Assembly: GCA_031082145.1 (NCBI GenBank)
Contig: JAVHLP010000006.1
Location: forward strand, 101,764-165,763
Length of the DNA: 64,000 nucleotides
Direction: 5' to 3'
Source: a bacterium
Lineage (GTDB): Bacteria > Bacillota > Sulfobacillia > UBA995
Shown here: one piece after another, positions 41,916 through 52,274 of the stretch
Layout: each line of letters opens with the position of its first letter
Position numbering within the stretch: position 1 is the first letter of the stretch
Program-made: the position numbers and the translations under genes
The notes under the pieces: generated by a model
The model's database searches: none
Told to the model about the DNA's origin: nothing
What the model saw: only the letters and a program-made list of their open reading frames with translations

Positions 41916-44416
41916 TGCGGTGGACAGCACGCCTGGTGATCAGCGGCCTCAAGTCGGACGCCCGGTGGCTTGTGCCCATTGCGATCACGGTCAGCTTCGC
42001 ACTGGCGACAGTTGTTCCCGTGCAGGCTCTCCGCGATGCCGCCACCGGGTTTGATCGGTATACGGCCGGCGTCCTCGGGGCGGACCTCAGGGTGAATGTT
42101 GGAGCGTCACCGGGCGCGGACCAGACAGGGTTGCTTGTCGCCTCCATCCGCGATATGGGGGCGGAGGTAAGCTGGATTGTCGAAATGGGTGCACCGGTCT
42201 CGAGCGAGTCACGGGAAGCGGCCGTCCGAGCGGTGGTGGTGCTGGAAGGCCAATACCCCCTGTACGGGGGAGAGCTTTGGTCTCGCCATCCGGGAGAGGC
42301 GTTGCGGCACGGAGTCGCGCTGTCGATCAACGCATGCCGGGCCTTGGGAGTCGCAGAGGGCGATATCGTAACAGCCTTCGGTAGGGCCCTTCCGGTGGCG
42401 GCTGGTTTTCCGGAGAACTTGCTGACGCTAGCGTCTTCCGGGGATGCCGGAACGATGGTCGTCTCCGGCGAGATGCTGTCTCCTGAAGCGGCGTCTCTGT
42501 TGCGGATGGGCGGGGGAATCCTGGCGGTCGGCCTACCCTCAGACGTGGACGCTTCGGACATGATCCAGAAGGTCCTGGTGGAAGCCTTCGGCCGAGAGAA
42601 CATCCTCCTTCGCCAGGACGTGGCTCCGGTCATCGAGGTGGGCATGACTCGGCTGAAGCAGGTGTTTCTCTGGTGCGCGCTGCTGATTATCTTCATCTGC
42701 TCCTTCGGGCTTGCTTTCGGGGTCGAGGACTACGCCAACAGCAAGGCCGACGAAATCGCGATGCTGAAGGTCCTGGGCTTCGCGACGCCGCTCGTGGGGC
42801 TGGTAGTGGTCCTGAGACTCGTCATTGCCGGATTGGCCGGAGGTGTTCTCGCCACCGGACTGGGCTCTCTGATGAACAGGGCCACGATGACCGCCGCAGG
42901 TACCCGGGCGGCTGACATCGCCGATCTGATGAAGCTGTCCGGTTTTCCCCTTGAGTTCCTGGCCTTTAGTACACTGGCCATCCTGGCTTTCGGCGGCTTC
43001 CCGCTCCTCGTGCGTCTTGCCGAAAGACCACACCGGGTTCTCTGGAGCAAGATGAGGGGTTTCCCGCTGGAGGCCAGAACAAGGGCGGGGGTGGGGTCTC
43101 TCGTCAGTACTCTGGTGATGGCTGTTCCCGTCATGCTGGGCCTCACCCGCTGGTACGCCGGACCGGCAGACACGGCCGCCTTCGGTTCGGTTCTCGTTCT
43201 GGGTGCGGGATTGCTGGTGCTCCTGGTGGTTGTCATCGTCTTGAAGCTCATCGGACTGGTCGGCAACCAACTCCCGGTGAGTCTCAGGTGGCCCTTTACC
43301 TACCTCCGAACCGGGGTGGGCCGGATCATAGCTTCCACCACCGCCGTAGCATTCGCCCTGGTAGTCGGAACCGGGGCGCTTGTCCTGGACAAGACCATCA
43401 ACTGGGAGCTTCAGGCGGCTGTTCGCAAGCAGGTGCCTTTCAGTGTGTGCGTTCTCGCGGAGCATGGGTCCCTTTCGCCATCGGTCGAACGGGGGATTGC
43501 GGAGCAGATCTCCGTGATGGAGGGGGTGGACTACTCAGCTTACTGCGACGTCGGATACGCCTTCTTCGGACCTTCCGCCACTCAGCTCCGCCCCAGAGCC
43601 GTGCTTATCAAAGCGGTCGAGATTGAGGACTGCGCCCTGTTCGGTTCGATTCTCGCCGATAACATGCCTGCTGCTGTCGACCCGGACGTTGTTCCCTGCT
43701 CCCTGTGGGAGGAGAACACAAGGAGTAAGGCGACGGGTCGGCGGTTGACCCTGGCCCTGGGTTCGAGCTGGACATCTGGTCCGCATGGGGATCCGTTTGA
43801 AGCGGTCGTCGTGGGCGTAGACCCGCGACCGGGGCTGAGGGTGGGTCTAAACGCGCCTTTGACCGTGCCTGCCGGCACCCTGGATATTCCGGCCATTCGG
43901 TTTCTCGGGGTCAGGGCAGACCCTGCATTCACCCCGAGTGTGACGACTGCGCTGAAATCCTTCTGGCCGGAGGCTGAGGTTCATGACTTCGGGGCCATCG
44001 AGGTGATGCTCAGAAGCGCGGCGGAGGAACTCGCCTTCCTTTGGTGGGCAACGGCTCTCTTCGCCCTGATGGTAAGCGTGGTCATATTCATCACTACGTC
44101 TTCCGTGGCCCGCATCGTGCGCTCGTTCTCTCTGGCGCTTCTTCGCGTTCTCGGTATCACCGGCTGGCGGCTCGTGATGGGGCCTTACTTCGAAGCCCTA
44201 ACCCAGGGTGTAGTATCGGGGCTGGTTGCAGGGTGTATAGCCCATGTTCTGGTATCTCGAGGCTTTGCCCTGTTCTTCGCGGTCAGCCTGCCCTCCAACT
44301 GGGTCGCCCCCGCGCTGGCGGTGGCCGTGTCAGTCACCATTTCCCTTGTTCTTCAGATCTGGTTTCTGCGGCGCGACCTGCGGCGGGCACCGCTGGAGGT
44401 CCTCCGCTCGGAGTGA
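41912..44416 (+). CDS. FtsX-like ABC transporter permease
   Basis: The 834-residue protein has an N-terminal hydrophobic segment, a large extracytoplasmic domain (about residues 40-245), and several transmembrane helices between about 248 and 460. A second extracytoplasmic region follows, and C-terminal helices from about 705 end with the FtsX-type tail LRRAPLEVLRSE. Two FtsX domains are apparent (KQVFLWCALLIIFICSF and AEELAFLWWATALFALM). With the ATPase before it, it would act in mechanotransmission or efflux of peptides or lipoproteins rather than classical import. Confidence 0.85.
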   Translation: MMRWTARLVISGLKSDARWLVPIAITVSFALATVVPVQALRDAATGFDRYTAGVLGADLRVNVGASPGADQTGLLVASIRDMGAEVSWIVEMGAPVSSESREAAVRAVVVLEGQYPLYGGELWSRHPGEALRHGVALSINACRALGVAEGDIVTAFGRALPVAAGFPENLLTLASSGDAGTMVVSGEMLSPEAASLLRMGGGILAVGLPSDVDASDMIQKVLVEAFGRENILLRQDVAPVIEVGMTRLKQVFLWCALLIIFICSFGLAFGVEDYANSKADEIAMLKVLGFATPLVGLVVVLRLVIAGLAGGVLATGLGSLMNRATMTAAGTRAADIADLMKLSGFPLEFLAFSTLAILAFGGFPLLVRLAERPHRVLWSKMRGFPLEARTRAGVGSLVSTLVMAVPVMLGLTRWYAGPADTAAFGSVLVLGAGLLVLLVVVIVLKLIGLVGNQLPVSLRWPFTYLRTGVGRIIASTTAVAFALVVGTGALVLDKTINWELQAAVRKQVPFSVCVLAEHGSLSPSVERGIAEQISVMEGVDYSAYCDVGYAFFGPSATQLRPRAVLIKAVEIEDCALFGSILADNMPAAVDPDVVPCSLWEENTRSKATGRRLTLALGSSWTSGPHGDPFEAVVVGVDPRPGLRVGLNAPLTVPAGTLDIPAIRFLGVRADPAFTPSVTTALKSFWPEAEVHDFGAIEVMLRSAAEELAFLWWATALFALMVSVVIFITTSSVARIVRSFSLALLRVLGITGWRLVMGPYFEALTQGVVSGLVAGCIAHVLVSRGFALFFAVSLPSNWVAPALAVAVSVTISLVLQIWFLRRDLRRAPLEVLRSE

Positions 44417-44479
44417 CCCACCCCGCGCGCCCCGGGGGGCAGTCCACAACCGCGTTGAAGGCCCTGACGAAGGGACAGC

Positions 44480-44509
44480 TTGACGATAGCGTATGCCTGG
44501 TGGTATCTT
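44480..44509 (+). promoter_or_regulatory. Promoter upstream of tRNA-Leu
   Basis: TTGACG and TATCTT are separated by 18 bp, about 60 nt before tRNA-Leu. The -10 lies in the right copy of the island-flanking repeat. Confidence 0.5.
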
Positions 44510-44517
44510 GGGAGCGC
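44499..44517 (+). repeat. Right copy of island-flanking short repeat
   Basis: GGTGGTATCTTGGG plus AGCGC matches the copy at 35564-35585 apart from a G-run difference. Confidence 0.4.
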
Positions 44518-44569
44518 GGGGAGCGGGCGCGCAGTTCGATCATGAGGGGCCTTGACACAATATTATCAC

Positions 44570-44655
44570 GCGGGCGTGGCGGAACGGCAGACGCGCTAGA
44601 CTTAGGATCTAGTGGGGCTTAACCCGTGGGAGTTCGAATCTCCCCGCCCGCACCA
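44570..44655 (+). tRNA. tRNA-Leu (anticodon TAG)
   Basis: GCGGGCG pairs with CGCCCGC, with encoded CCA. The anticodon loop CTTAGGA shows TAG, and a long variable arm (TGGGGCTTAACCCG) marks a class II tRNA. It borders the right side of the island. Confidence 0.95.
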
Positions 44656-44747
44656 GAGAGGCAGATACCGGGGCGCCCTTGGGTGGCCCCGGTGCCGTGT
44701 TGCCCCGGCCGGCGGGGGAATACAATGGCGAGCGGAGTGGGGACATC

Positions 44748-46058
44748 TTGCGGGTTGCCCTGGAGAGACTGGAGCGCAGTAGGGTACGACTGGAAGTAGA
44801 CGTGGCGGCGGAAGATGTTCAGCAAGCCTGGGAAGACGCGGTACGCCAGGTCGTGGGCCGGGCGACGATCCCCGGCTTCCGGCGGGGCAAGGCTCCTCGT
44901 GGCCTTGTAGAACGCCACCTGGGGCGGGACGTCTTCCGCCAGGAAGCGCTGGACCTGCTTTTGCCCGATGCCTACGCCCGCGCCCTCGGCCAGAGCCAGG
45001 TGGAACCGGTGGAAGTGCCGGCCATGGAGGTTCTGGAGTTCCGGGAGGGGGAGGCGCTCCGGTTCACGGCCACGGTGGACGTGCGGCCAGAGGTGGAATT
45101 GGGCGAGTACCGTGGCTTCGGCCTGGAGCTCAAGCCGCCCGAGGTGACCGGGGAGCAGGTGGAACGTGAGCTGGAGTTCATTCGAGAAGCCCACGCGCAA
45201 CTCGAAGACCGGGGCGAAGAGCCCCTGCGAGCCAACTGGTTCGTCCACATCGGCTACCGGGCGGTGACTGCCGAGGGGTCCCTGGACTCGGTTGCCGAGC
45301 AGGATCGACTTCTGGAACTAGGCTCGCCCGGTCTCCTGCCGGGGATGAGTGACGCTCTGGAGGGAGCCCGGAGGGGAGAGACCAGGGAGTTCAGCCTGAC
45401 CCTGCCGGACGACGAGGGCTACGGGCCGGCCGCCGGCCGGGAAGTGCGGGTACGGGCGACCATCAAGGCGGTCAAGGAGAAGGTGCTGCCGGCGCTGGAC
45501 GACGGGTTCGCCCGAACGGCCGCCGGCCTGGACTCCTTGGAGGAATTGACCGCTATGGTAAAGAATAGATTGGCTGCGATTGCCCGTATGAAGGCCATCG
45601 CCGGTGTTCGCGAGTCCATCCTGTCCCGGATCGTTGAGGAGGCCCGGGTGGAGCTTCCCGAGGCCATGGTAAGCCGCAGGGAGGCCAGCATGAAGGCCGA
45701 CCTCGAGGAAGATCTGTCCCGGCGCGGCCTTGACCTGGACACCTACCTGAAGGCGGCGAACATCGAACCCTCGCAGTTTGAGGCCGATGTCCGGGTCGGG
45801 GCGGAGCAGGGAGTCAAACGCGACCTGGTGATGGACGCCGTGGCCCGGGCCGAGGGCGTGGTGGCGGCCGACGAGGAGATCGAGGCCGAGTATGCCCGGC
45901 TGGAAGAGCAGCATCGGGGACCGGCCCGGACCTTGCGGGAGCAGATCCCCCCGGAAGCGGTCGGGCGGGCCCTGGTGCGCCGCAAGACCATAGACCTCTT
46001 GCTCAAGGCCAATACTATAGGCCTGGAGAGTGCGGGCGAACTGGAGGCGGGCAGTTGA
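44748..46058 (+). CDS. tig: Trigger factor
   Basis: From a TTG at 44748 behind GTGGGGA the product is 436 residues; the longer track start lacks support. The N-terminal ribosome-binding domain has the signature [19 protein letters not shown] near residue 42. The middle FKBP-like prolyl isomerase domain (about 145-235) is degenerate but present, and the C-terminal chaperone arms follow. It binds nascent chains at the ribosome exit. It heads the block tig-clpP-clpX-lonB-lonA, and its end overlaps clpP by four bases (TTGA). Confidence 0.92.
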   Translation: MRVALERLERSRVRLEVDVAAEDVQQAWEDAVRQVVGRATIPGFRRGKAPRGLVERHLGRDVFRQEALDLLLPDAYARALGQSQVEPVEVPAMEVLEFREGEALRFTATVDVRPEVELGEYRGFGLELKPPEVTGEQVERELEFIREAHAQLEDRGEEPLRANWFVHIGYRAVTAEGSLDSVAEQDRLLELGSPGLLPGMSDALEGARRGETREFSLTLPDDEGYGPAAGREVRVRATIKAVKEKVLPALDDGFARTAAGLDSLEELTAMVKNRLAAIARMKAIAGVRESILSRIVEEARVELPEAMVSRREASMKADLEEDLSRRGLDLDTYLKAANIEPSQFEADVRVGAEQGVKRDLVMDAVARAEGVVAADEEIEAEYARLEEQHRGPARTLREQIPPEAVGRALVRRKTIDLLLKANTIGLESAGELEAGS

Positions 46059-46657
46059 GTAACGGGTACCTGGTTCCCATGGTGGTCGAGCAGACGGGCC
46101 GCGGCGAGCGGGCTTTTGACATATACTCCCGCCTGCTCAAAGAGCGGATAGTCTTTCTGGGAACGGCCATCGATGATAGTGTGGCCAACCTGATCGTGGC
46201 CCAGATGCTGTACCTTGAGAGCGAGGATCCCGACAAGGACATAATGCTCTACATCAACTCACCCGGCGGCTACATTCACGCCGGCATGGCCATCTACGAC
46301 ACCATCCAGTATGTGCGGCCCGACGTGCAGACGATCTGCGTCGGCCTGGCGGCCAGCGCGGCCGCCATAATCCTGGCTGGTGGGGCCAAGGGCAAGCGCT
46401 TTGCCTTGCCTCACACCCGGATCATGATCCACCAGCCGGCCGGGGGGGCGCGGGGCCAGGCAGTGGAGATAGAGATCGAGGCCCGGGAGATCATAAGGTT
46501 GCGCGAGCTCACCAACCAGATCTTGGCCAGGCATACCGGCCAGCCGATGGAGAGAATAGCCCGGGACACGGACCGGAACTTCTACATGTCGCCGGAGGAA
46601 GCCAGGGCCTACGGGATACTGGATGAGACCCTGACCGTTCGTCCGGCGAGGAAGTGA
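46055..46657 (+). CDS. clpP: ATP-dependent Clp protease proteolytic subunit
   Basis: The 200-residue serine protease has the triad in canonical positions: Ser in [14 protein letters not shown] near residue 99, His in [10 protein letters not shown] near 124, Asp in DTDRNFYM near 173. The usual ASMGA/ASMAA sequence reads ASAAA here. ClpP forms a 14-mer that degrades proteins handed over by ClpX, including tmRNA-tagged ones ending in LAA. The start is a TTG overlapping the tig stop. Confidence 0.95.
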   Translation: MSNGYLVPMVVEQTGRGERAFDIYSRLLKERIVFLGTAIDDSVANLIVAQMLYLESEDPDKDIMLYINSPGGYIHAGMAIYDTIQYVRPDVQTICVGLAASAAAIILAGGAKGKRFALPHTRIMIHQPAGGARGQAVEIEIEAREIIRLRELTNQILARHTGQPMERIARDTDRNFYMSPEEARAYGILDETLTVRPARK

Positions 46658-46685
46658 GGACTCGACCCCGAGCGAGGTGAACGGG

Positions 46686-47960
46686 TTGAAGTTCGGTGAT
46701 GAGAAGGGACAGTTGAAGTGCTCCTTCTGCGGGAAACTGCAGGAACAGGTCAAGCGGTTGGTCGCCGGCCCGGGCGTCTACATTTGCGACGAATGCATTG
46801 AGCTGTGCAACGAGATAATCGAGGATGAGCTCACTGAAGAGGGCGATCTGGAACTCAGGGATCTCCCCAAGCCCAGGGAGATCAAGACCATACTGGACCA
46901 GTACGTGATCGGTCAGGACCGCGCCAAGCGGATCCTGTCGGTAGCCGTGTACAACCACTACAAGCGGGTCAACCTCGGCGGCAAGAGTGACGAGGTGGAG
47001 TTCCAGAAATCCAACATTGTCCTCCTCGGTCCCACCGGGTGCGGGAAGACTCTCCTGGCCCAGACGCTGGCACGGATTCTGAGCGTCCCCTTCGCCATCG
47101 CCGATGCGACCTCCCTTACCGAAGCAGGCTACGTGGGGGAAGATGTCGAGAATATCCTGCTGAAGCTCATCCAGGCGGCGGAGTATGACGTCGAGAAAGC
47201 TGAACGCGGGATCGTCTACATCGATGAGATCGACAAGATCGCCCGCAAGTCGGAGAACCCATCCATCACCCGCGATGTCTCGGGTGAGGGGGTGCAGCAA
47301 GCCCTGCTCAAGATCTTGGAGGGCACGGTGGCAAGCGTCCCCCCCCAGGGTGGTCGGAAGCACCCCCACCAGGAGTTCATCCAGATCGACACCACCAACA
47401 TCCTCTTCCTCTGTGGGGGCGCCTTCGAGGGCGTCGACAAGATCATCCTCAACCGGGTGGGCAAGAAGGGGATGGGGTTCGGGGCCGAACTGCGCACCCG
47501 GGAAGCTCAGCAGCGGATCGGCGAGGTCCTGACCCAGATCATGCCGGAAGACCTTCTCCGCTACGGCATGATACCCGAGTTCGTGGGGCGCGTGCCCGTC
47601 ATCGTGACCCTGGACTCCCTGACCGAGCGGGACCTGATCCGCATTCTGACCGAACCCAAGAACGCGCTGGTCCGCCAGTACCAGAAGTTCTTTGAGTTGG
47701 ACGGCACGGACCTCGAGTTCACCCCCGAGGCGCTGGAAGCTATCGCCCGCGAGGCCATGCGGCGGAACACAGGGGCCAGGGGGCTGAGGGCGATCATGGA
47801 AGACATCATGCTCAACGTGATGTACGAACTCCCCTCTCGCACCGACGTGGCCCGGTGCATGGTCACCCGGGAGACCGTCCTGAAGCGTGAAGACCCCTTG
47901 CTGGTGACCGTGGACCGCAAGGCCGATCGTAAGGCCCCCAAGCGCGAGGAGACGGCCTGA
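46686..47960 (+). CDS. clpX: ATP-dependent Clp protease ATP-binding subunit ClpX
   Basis: From the TTG at 46686, six bases after GAGGTG, the product is 424 residues. It has the N-terminal C4 zinc domain ([17 protein letters not shown]), Walker [13 protein letters not shown], Walker [13 protein letters not shown], the pore loop GYVGED and the C-terminal [13 protein letters not shown]. It unfolds substrates and feeds ClpP. A hairpin lies directly after the stop and before lonB. Confidence 0.96.
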   Translation: MKFGDEKGQLKCSFCGKLQEQVKRLVAGPGVYICDECIELCNEIIEDELTEEGDLELRDLPKPREIKTILDQYVIGQDRAKRILSVAVYNHYKRVNLGGKSDEVEFQKSNIVLLGPTGCGKTLLAQTLARILSVPFAIADATSLTEAGYVGEDVENILLKLIQAAEYDVEKAERGIVYIDEIDKIARKSENPSITRDVSGEGVQQALLKILEGTVASVPPQGGRKHPHQEFIQIDTTNILFLCGGAFEGVDKIILNRVGKKGMGFGAELRTREAQQRIGEVLTQIMPEDLLRYGMIPEFVGRVPVIVTLDSLTERDLIRILTEPKNALVRQYQKFFELDGTDLEFTPEALEAIAREAMRRNTGARGLRAIMEDIMLNVMYELPSRTDVARCMVTRETVLKREDPLLVTVDRKADRKAPKREETA

Positions 47961-47967
47961 GCATAGA

Positions 47968-48007
47968 CCCACCCCCGGCTGTGACAAGCTAAACCGCCGG
48001 GGGTGGG
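47968..48007 (+). terminator. 12-bp hairpin between clpX and lonB
   Basis: CCCACCCCCGGC pairs with GCCGGGGGTGGG across a 16-nt loop. The 3' arm is also the only purine-rich stretch before the lonB ATG (7 nt downstream), so besides attenuating transcription from clpX it could hide the lonB ribosome site. Confidence 0.6.
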
Positions 48008-48013
48008 CTGTCG

Positions 48014-49702
48014 ATGCAGCTAGGAAGCCTGTTATACGTGCTTCAGTTCGCCTTCGCCGCCATTATCGGCATCTACTTCTGGAATCTGCTACGCAGCCAG
48101 CAGGGCGCCCGCACGGCGGTTGACAAGGAGTCCCGTCGCGAACTGGACCGGCTGCACAAGATGAGGCAGATATCGCTGACCGAGCCCCTCTCGGAGAAGA
48201 CCCGTCCGGCCAGCTTCGAGGAAATAGTGGGTCAGGAAGAGGGCCTCAAGGCCCTGCGAGCCGCATTGTGCGGCCCCAACCCCCAGCACGTGCTCATCTA
48301 CGGTCCGCCGGGGGTGGGCAAGACCGCGGCCGCCCGCCTGGTGCTGGAGGAAGCCAAGCTGAACGAGGCTTCTCCCTTCAAGGAGTTCGCCCGCTTCGTG
48401 GAGATCGACGCTACCACCGCCCGCTTTGACGAGCGCGGCATCGCCGACCCGCTGATCGGGTCTGTCCACGATCCTATCTACCAGGGTGCCGGGCCGCTGG
48501 GGATCGCGGGCATCCCCCAGCCCAAGCCCGGGGCGGTGACCAAGGCACACGGTGGCCTGCTCTTCATAGACGAGATCGGCGAACTGCACCCAATCCAGAT
48601 GAACAAACTCTTGAAAGTGCTGGAGGATCGCAAGGTCTTCCTGGAGAGCGCCTACTACTCATCTGAAGACCAGAACATCCCCCGGCACATCCACGACATC
48701 TTCGAGAACGGGCTGCCGGCCGACTTCCGCTTGGTGGGAGCGACGACTCGCTTGCCCCAGGATATCCCGCCTGCCATCCGGTCACGTTGCGTGGAAGTCT
48801 TCTTCCGGGGCCTGTTGCCTGATGAGGTCGGAGCCATCGCCCTCAATGCCGCCCGCAAGGTTGACGTCAGGCTGGCGCCGGGGGCCCTGGAGGTCATCAA
48901 GAAGTACGCGGTGAGCGGTCGCGACGCGGTAAACATCATCCAGATCGCGGCCGGTCTAGCCCAGTCCGGCCGGCGCACAGAGATAGAGACCGCCGAGGTG
49001 GAGTGGGTGGTGAACAGCGGGCAACTCTCCCCCCGCCCCGAGCGCCACCTGCCCGACCGGCCGCAAGTCGGCCTGGCCCACGGGCTCGCGGTGTACGGGC
49101 CTAACATGGGGATGATCGTGGAGATCGAGGTGGCCGCCACTCCGGCCTCTCCCGGCAAGGGGAGCATAACCGTCACCGGGGTCATCGAGGAGGAGGAGAT
49201 GGGCGGCGGCCAGCGTACGGTCAGACGCAAGAGCACTGCCCGGGGATCGGTGGAGAACGTCCTTACGGTGCTCCGCCGGTACGTCGGAGTCGACCCCCGG
49301 GACTACGAGATCCACGTGAACCTGCCGGGAGGGATCCCCATCGACGGCCCTTCGGCCGGCGTGACCATAGCTGTCGCCATCGCCTCCGCTCTGACGTCAA
49401 TACCGGTCGACAACCGGGTCTGCATGACCGGCGAGATCTCCATCCGCGGGCTGGTCAAGCCGGTAGGCGGCATAGCCGCCAAGCTTGAGGCCGCCCGCCG
49501 GGCGGGGGCCACCCGGGTGCTCATCCCGCGAGAGAACTGGCAGGAGATGTTCCGGGAACTGCCCGACCTCACCGTCACCACGGTGGACTCCCTGGACGAG
49601 GTACTCCAGGCCGCCTTGGCAGCTCCCCTGCGGGCCGGCGGGGCAGAGATCCCGGTCGCCGCCGCCGCGGCCTCCCCTTCCGTTCCCCAAGTATTCCCAT
49701 AG
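48014..49702 (+). CDS. lonB: ATP-dependent protease LonB
   Basis: The 562-residue protein has an N-terminal transmembrane helix (LYVLQFAFAAIIGIYFWNLL), an AAA+ module with IYGPPGVGKTAAARL and GGLLFIDEIGEL, and a C-terminal Lon protease domain. The catalytic Ser is in PIDGPSAGVTIA and the Lys in PVGGIAAKLEAARRAG. This matches LonB of Bacillus-type spore formers, which is forespore-associated and sits next to lonA. Length agrees with B. subtilis LonB (about 550). It follows the clpX hairpin. Confidence 0.93.
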   Translation: MQLGSLLYVLQFAFAAIIGIYFWNLLRSQQGARTAVDKESRRELDRLHKMRQISLTEPLSEKTRPASFEEIVGQEEGLKALRAALCGPNPQHVLIYGPPGVGKTAAARLVLEEAKLNEASPFKEFARFVEIDATTARFDERGIADPLIGSVHDPIYQGAGPLGIAGIPQPKPGAVTKAHGGLLFIDEIGELHPIQMNKLLKVLEDRKVFLESAYYSSEDQNIPRHIHDIFENGLPADFRLVGATTRLPQDIPPAIRSRCVEVFFRGLLPDEVGAIALNAARKVDVRLAPGALEVIKKYAVSGRDAVNIIQIAAGLAQSGRRTEIETAEVEWVVNSGQLSPRPERHLPDRPQVGLAHGLAVYGPNMGMIVEIEVAATPASPGKGSITVTGVIEEEEMGGGQRTVRRKSTARGSVENVLTVLRRYVGVDPRDYEIHVNLPGGIPIDGPSAGVTIAVAIASALTSIPVDNRVCMTGEISIRGLVKPVGGIAAKLEAARRAGATRVLIPRENWQEMFRELPDLTVTTVDSLDEVLQAALAAPLRAGGAEIPVAAAAASPSVPQVFP

Positions 49703-49788
49703 GCCGGGTGACTGACCCACAAGCGCCGTTTGCGGCATTCAGGCTGCTCTGTGCGCGTCCGTTTGGCCTCCTACGGTAGGGAAAGGAA

Positions 49789-49817
49789 TTGACATCCGGA
49801 CCGGAGAATAATACGAT
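49789..49817 (+). promoter_or_regulatory. Promoter for lonA
   Basis: TTGACA and TACGAT are separated by 17 bp, about 49 nt before the lon start. No CIRCE or CtsR-type inverted repeat was seen nearby. Confidence 0.65.
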
Positions 49818-49865
49818 ACAGTAAGTCTTTGCCCAGTTAGAAGGTAGAATGGAGAGGGTTTCGGG

Positions 49866-52274
49866 TTGGGACCAAGACCCGAGCCGGTAAACCATGTACG
49901 CCTGTTTCCTCTCCTCCCCTTGAGGGGAATGCTGGTCTTCCCTCACATGGTTGTCCACCTGGAAGTCGGCCGGGAGAAGTCCGTCGCCGCGGTTGAGGAG
50001 GCTCTGGCCAACGACCGCCTGATCGTCCTGGCCAGCCAGCGCGAGACCCGGCAGGACCGCCCCGATCCGTCGGACATCCACGAAATAGGCACGATAGCTG
50101 AGGTCAAGCAGTTGATCAAGTTGCCCAGCGGCACCATCCGGGTGCTGGTGGAGGGTATTGCCCGGGTCCGCGTGCACCACTACGTGGCCGAAGAACCCTG
50201 TTTCCGGGTTCGGGCGGAAGAGCTTTCCATGCCTGACGAGGGCAGTTCGCAGGCAGGGGCCCTTATGCGGACTGCCGTGCACCAGTACGAGCAGTACATG
50301 AAGCTATCCAAACGAATCCCGGCCGAGACCATGGCCTCGGTGACGGCCGAGGATCGGCCCGGCCGGCTGGCCGATATCATGGCCGCCCACCTGCACGGGG
50401 TGCTCAAGCCCGAGGATCGCCAGGATCTTCTGGAAGCCCTGGATCCCGCCGCCCGGCTGGAGTTGGCTTGCCAGATCCTCGGCCGGGAGATCGAGATCCT
50501 GGAGCTGGAGCGGCGGATCTCCAGCCGGGTGCGCAAGCAGATGGAGAAGACGCAGAAGGAGTACTACCTGCGCGAGCAGATAAAAGCCATTCACAAGGAA
50601 CTCGGCGACAAGGAAGACCGGACCAGCGAAGTGGATGAGTACCGCCAGAAGATCGCCGACGCCGGTCTTCCCCCCGAAGTCGAGGAGCGGGCTCTCCGGG
50701 AACTCGACCGGCTTGAGAAGATGCCGGCCATGGCGGCGGAGGCAGTGGTGGTCCGGACCTACCTGGACTGGATTGTCGGCCTTCCCTGGAGCCTGCAGAC
50801 GGAAGACCGGCTGGACGTGACCGGGGCCCGGGGCATTCTGGACGAGGACCACTACGGCCTTGAGAAGCCCAAGGAACGGATCCTGGAGTACCTGGCCATC
50901 CGGCAGTTGGCCAAGGAGCTCCGTGGTCCCATCCTCTGCTTTGTCGGCCCTCCCGGAACCGGCAAGACTTCGGTCGCCCGGTCGGTAGCCCGGGCCCTGG
51001 ATCGACGTTTCGTTCGCATCTCGCTGGGTGGGGTCAGGGACGAGGCCGAGATCCGCGGTCACCGCCGGACCTACGTGGGGGCCTTGCCTGGCCGGATCCT
51101 TCAGGGTATGCGACGGGCCGGTTCGCGCAACCCGGTGTTCCTGATGGACGAGGTCGACAAACTGGCCAGCGACTTCCGTGGCGACCCCGCCGCAGCCCTC
51201 CTGGAGGTTCTGGATCCAGAGCAGAACCACGCCTTCAGCGACCACTACCTGGAGCTGCCCTTTGACCTCTCCAAGGTCCTCTTCATCACCACCGCCAACA
51301 CCTCGCACACCATCCCCCGGCCTCTGCTGGACCGGATGGAAGTCATCAACCTGCCCGGTTACACCGAGGACGAGAAGGTGGCCATTGCCTTGCACCACCT
51401 CCTGCCGCGGGTAGTTCCCGAGCACGGCCTGCAGCAGGCAAACCTGGAGATCTCAGAGGGCGCCCTGCGCGCGATCATCCGGGAGTACACCCGGGAGGCG
51501 GGTGTCCGCAACCTGGAGCGGGAACTGGCCACCGCCTGCCGCAAGACGGCAAAGGAGATCGTGGAGGGCAGACCGGGTCCGGCCAGGATCACCACCTCCA
51601 ATCTCCACCTGTTCCTGGGCCCGCCTCGATTCCGCCTGAGCCTGGCCGAGAAATCGGACGAGGTGGGAGTGGCCACCGCGGTGGCGGTGACCGAGTCCGG
51701 GGGCGACATCATGCCCATTGAAGTCACGGTCATGCGGGGGAAGGGGACCCTGCTGTTGACCGGCAAACTTGGCGAGGTCATGCGGGAGTCGGCCCAAGCG
51801 GCTTTCAGCTACATCCGCTCTCGGGCCCGTGAGCTCGGCATTGAGGAGAACTTCCACGAACGGTATGACCTGCACGTTCACATCCCCGAGGGCGCCATGC
51901 CCAAGGAAGGGCCGTCGGCCGGCATCGCCATGGCCGTCGCCGTGACCTCGGCTCTGTCCAACCGGCCGGTTCGCCGGGATGTTGCCATGACGGGGGAGAT
52001 TACCCTGCGGGGACGGGTGCTGCCGGTTGGAGGGGTGAAGGAGAAGGCTCTCGGCGCTCACCGGGCAGGCATGAAGACCATGCTGCTACCGCGAGAGAAT
52101 GAAAAAGACCTCGAGGAGGTCCCCTTGCCCATTCGCCAGAAGCTGGAGTTCGTGCTCGTGGACCACATGGATCAGGTGCTGGAGCTGGCCTTGGCCGGAT
52201 CCCAGCCGGTGGCTTTCCCCGAAGAAGCCCTACCCCCCGTCCGGCCGGAGTTGACGCAGGGCCACCCTGGCTGA
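49866..52274 (+). CDS. lon: ATP-dependent protease La (LonA)
   Basis: The 802-residue protein has the LonA layout: an N-terminal substrate domain ([20 protein letters not shown]), Walker [16 protein letters not shown] near residue 358, Walker [13 protein letters not shown], and a C-terminal serine-lysine protease domain with [14 protein letters not shown] (Ser near 684) and [17 protein letters not shown] (Lys near 727). It degrades misfolded and regulatory proteins. The start is a TTG. Its last 45 bp overlap the end of the convergent EamA gene. Confidence 0.95.
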   Translation: MGPRPEPVNHVRLFPLLPLRGMLVFPHMVVHLEVGREKSVAAVEEALANDRLIVLASQRETRQDRPDPSDIHEIGTIAEVKQLIKLPSGTIRVLVEGIARVRVHHYVAEEPCFRVRAEELSMPDEGSSQAGALMRTAVHQYEQYMKLSKRIPAETMASVTAEDRPGRLADIMAAHLHGVLKPEDRQDLLEALDPAARLELACQILGREIEILELERRISSRVRKQMEKTQKEYYLREQIKAIHKELGDKEDRTSEVDEYRQKIADAGLPPEVEERALRELDRLEKMPAMAAEAVVVRTYLDWIVGLPWSLQTEDRLDVTGARGILDEDHYGLEKPKERILEYLAIRQLAKELRGPILCFVGPPGTGKTSVARSVARALDRRFVRISLGGVRDEAEIRGHRRTYVGALPGRILQGMRRAGSRNPVFLMDEVDKLASDFRGDPAAALLEVLDPEQNHAFSDHYLELPFDLSKVLFITTANTSHTIPRPLLDRMEVINLPGYTEDEKVAIALHHLLPRVVPEHGLQQANLEISEGALRAIIREYTREAGVRNLERELATACRKTAKEIVEGRPGPARITTSNLHLFLGPPRFRLSLAEKSDEVGVATAVAVTESGGDIMPIEVTVMRGKGTLLLTGKLGEVMRESAQAAFSYIRSRARELGIEENFHERYDLHVHIPEGAMPKEGPSAGIAMAVAVTSALSNRPVRRDVAMTGEITLRGRVLPVGGVKEKALGAHRAGMKTMLLPRENEKDLEEVPLPIRQKLEFVLVDHMDQVLELALAGSQPVAFPEEALPPVRPELTQGHPG

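Noticed and set aside
35473-44660. CACCAGAGAG shared by the ends of tRNA-Lys and tRNA-Leu as attachment sites
   Set aside because: Only ten bases match, half of them from the universal CCA end; likely chance.
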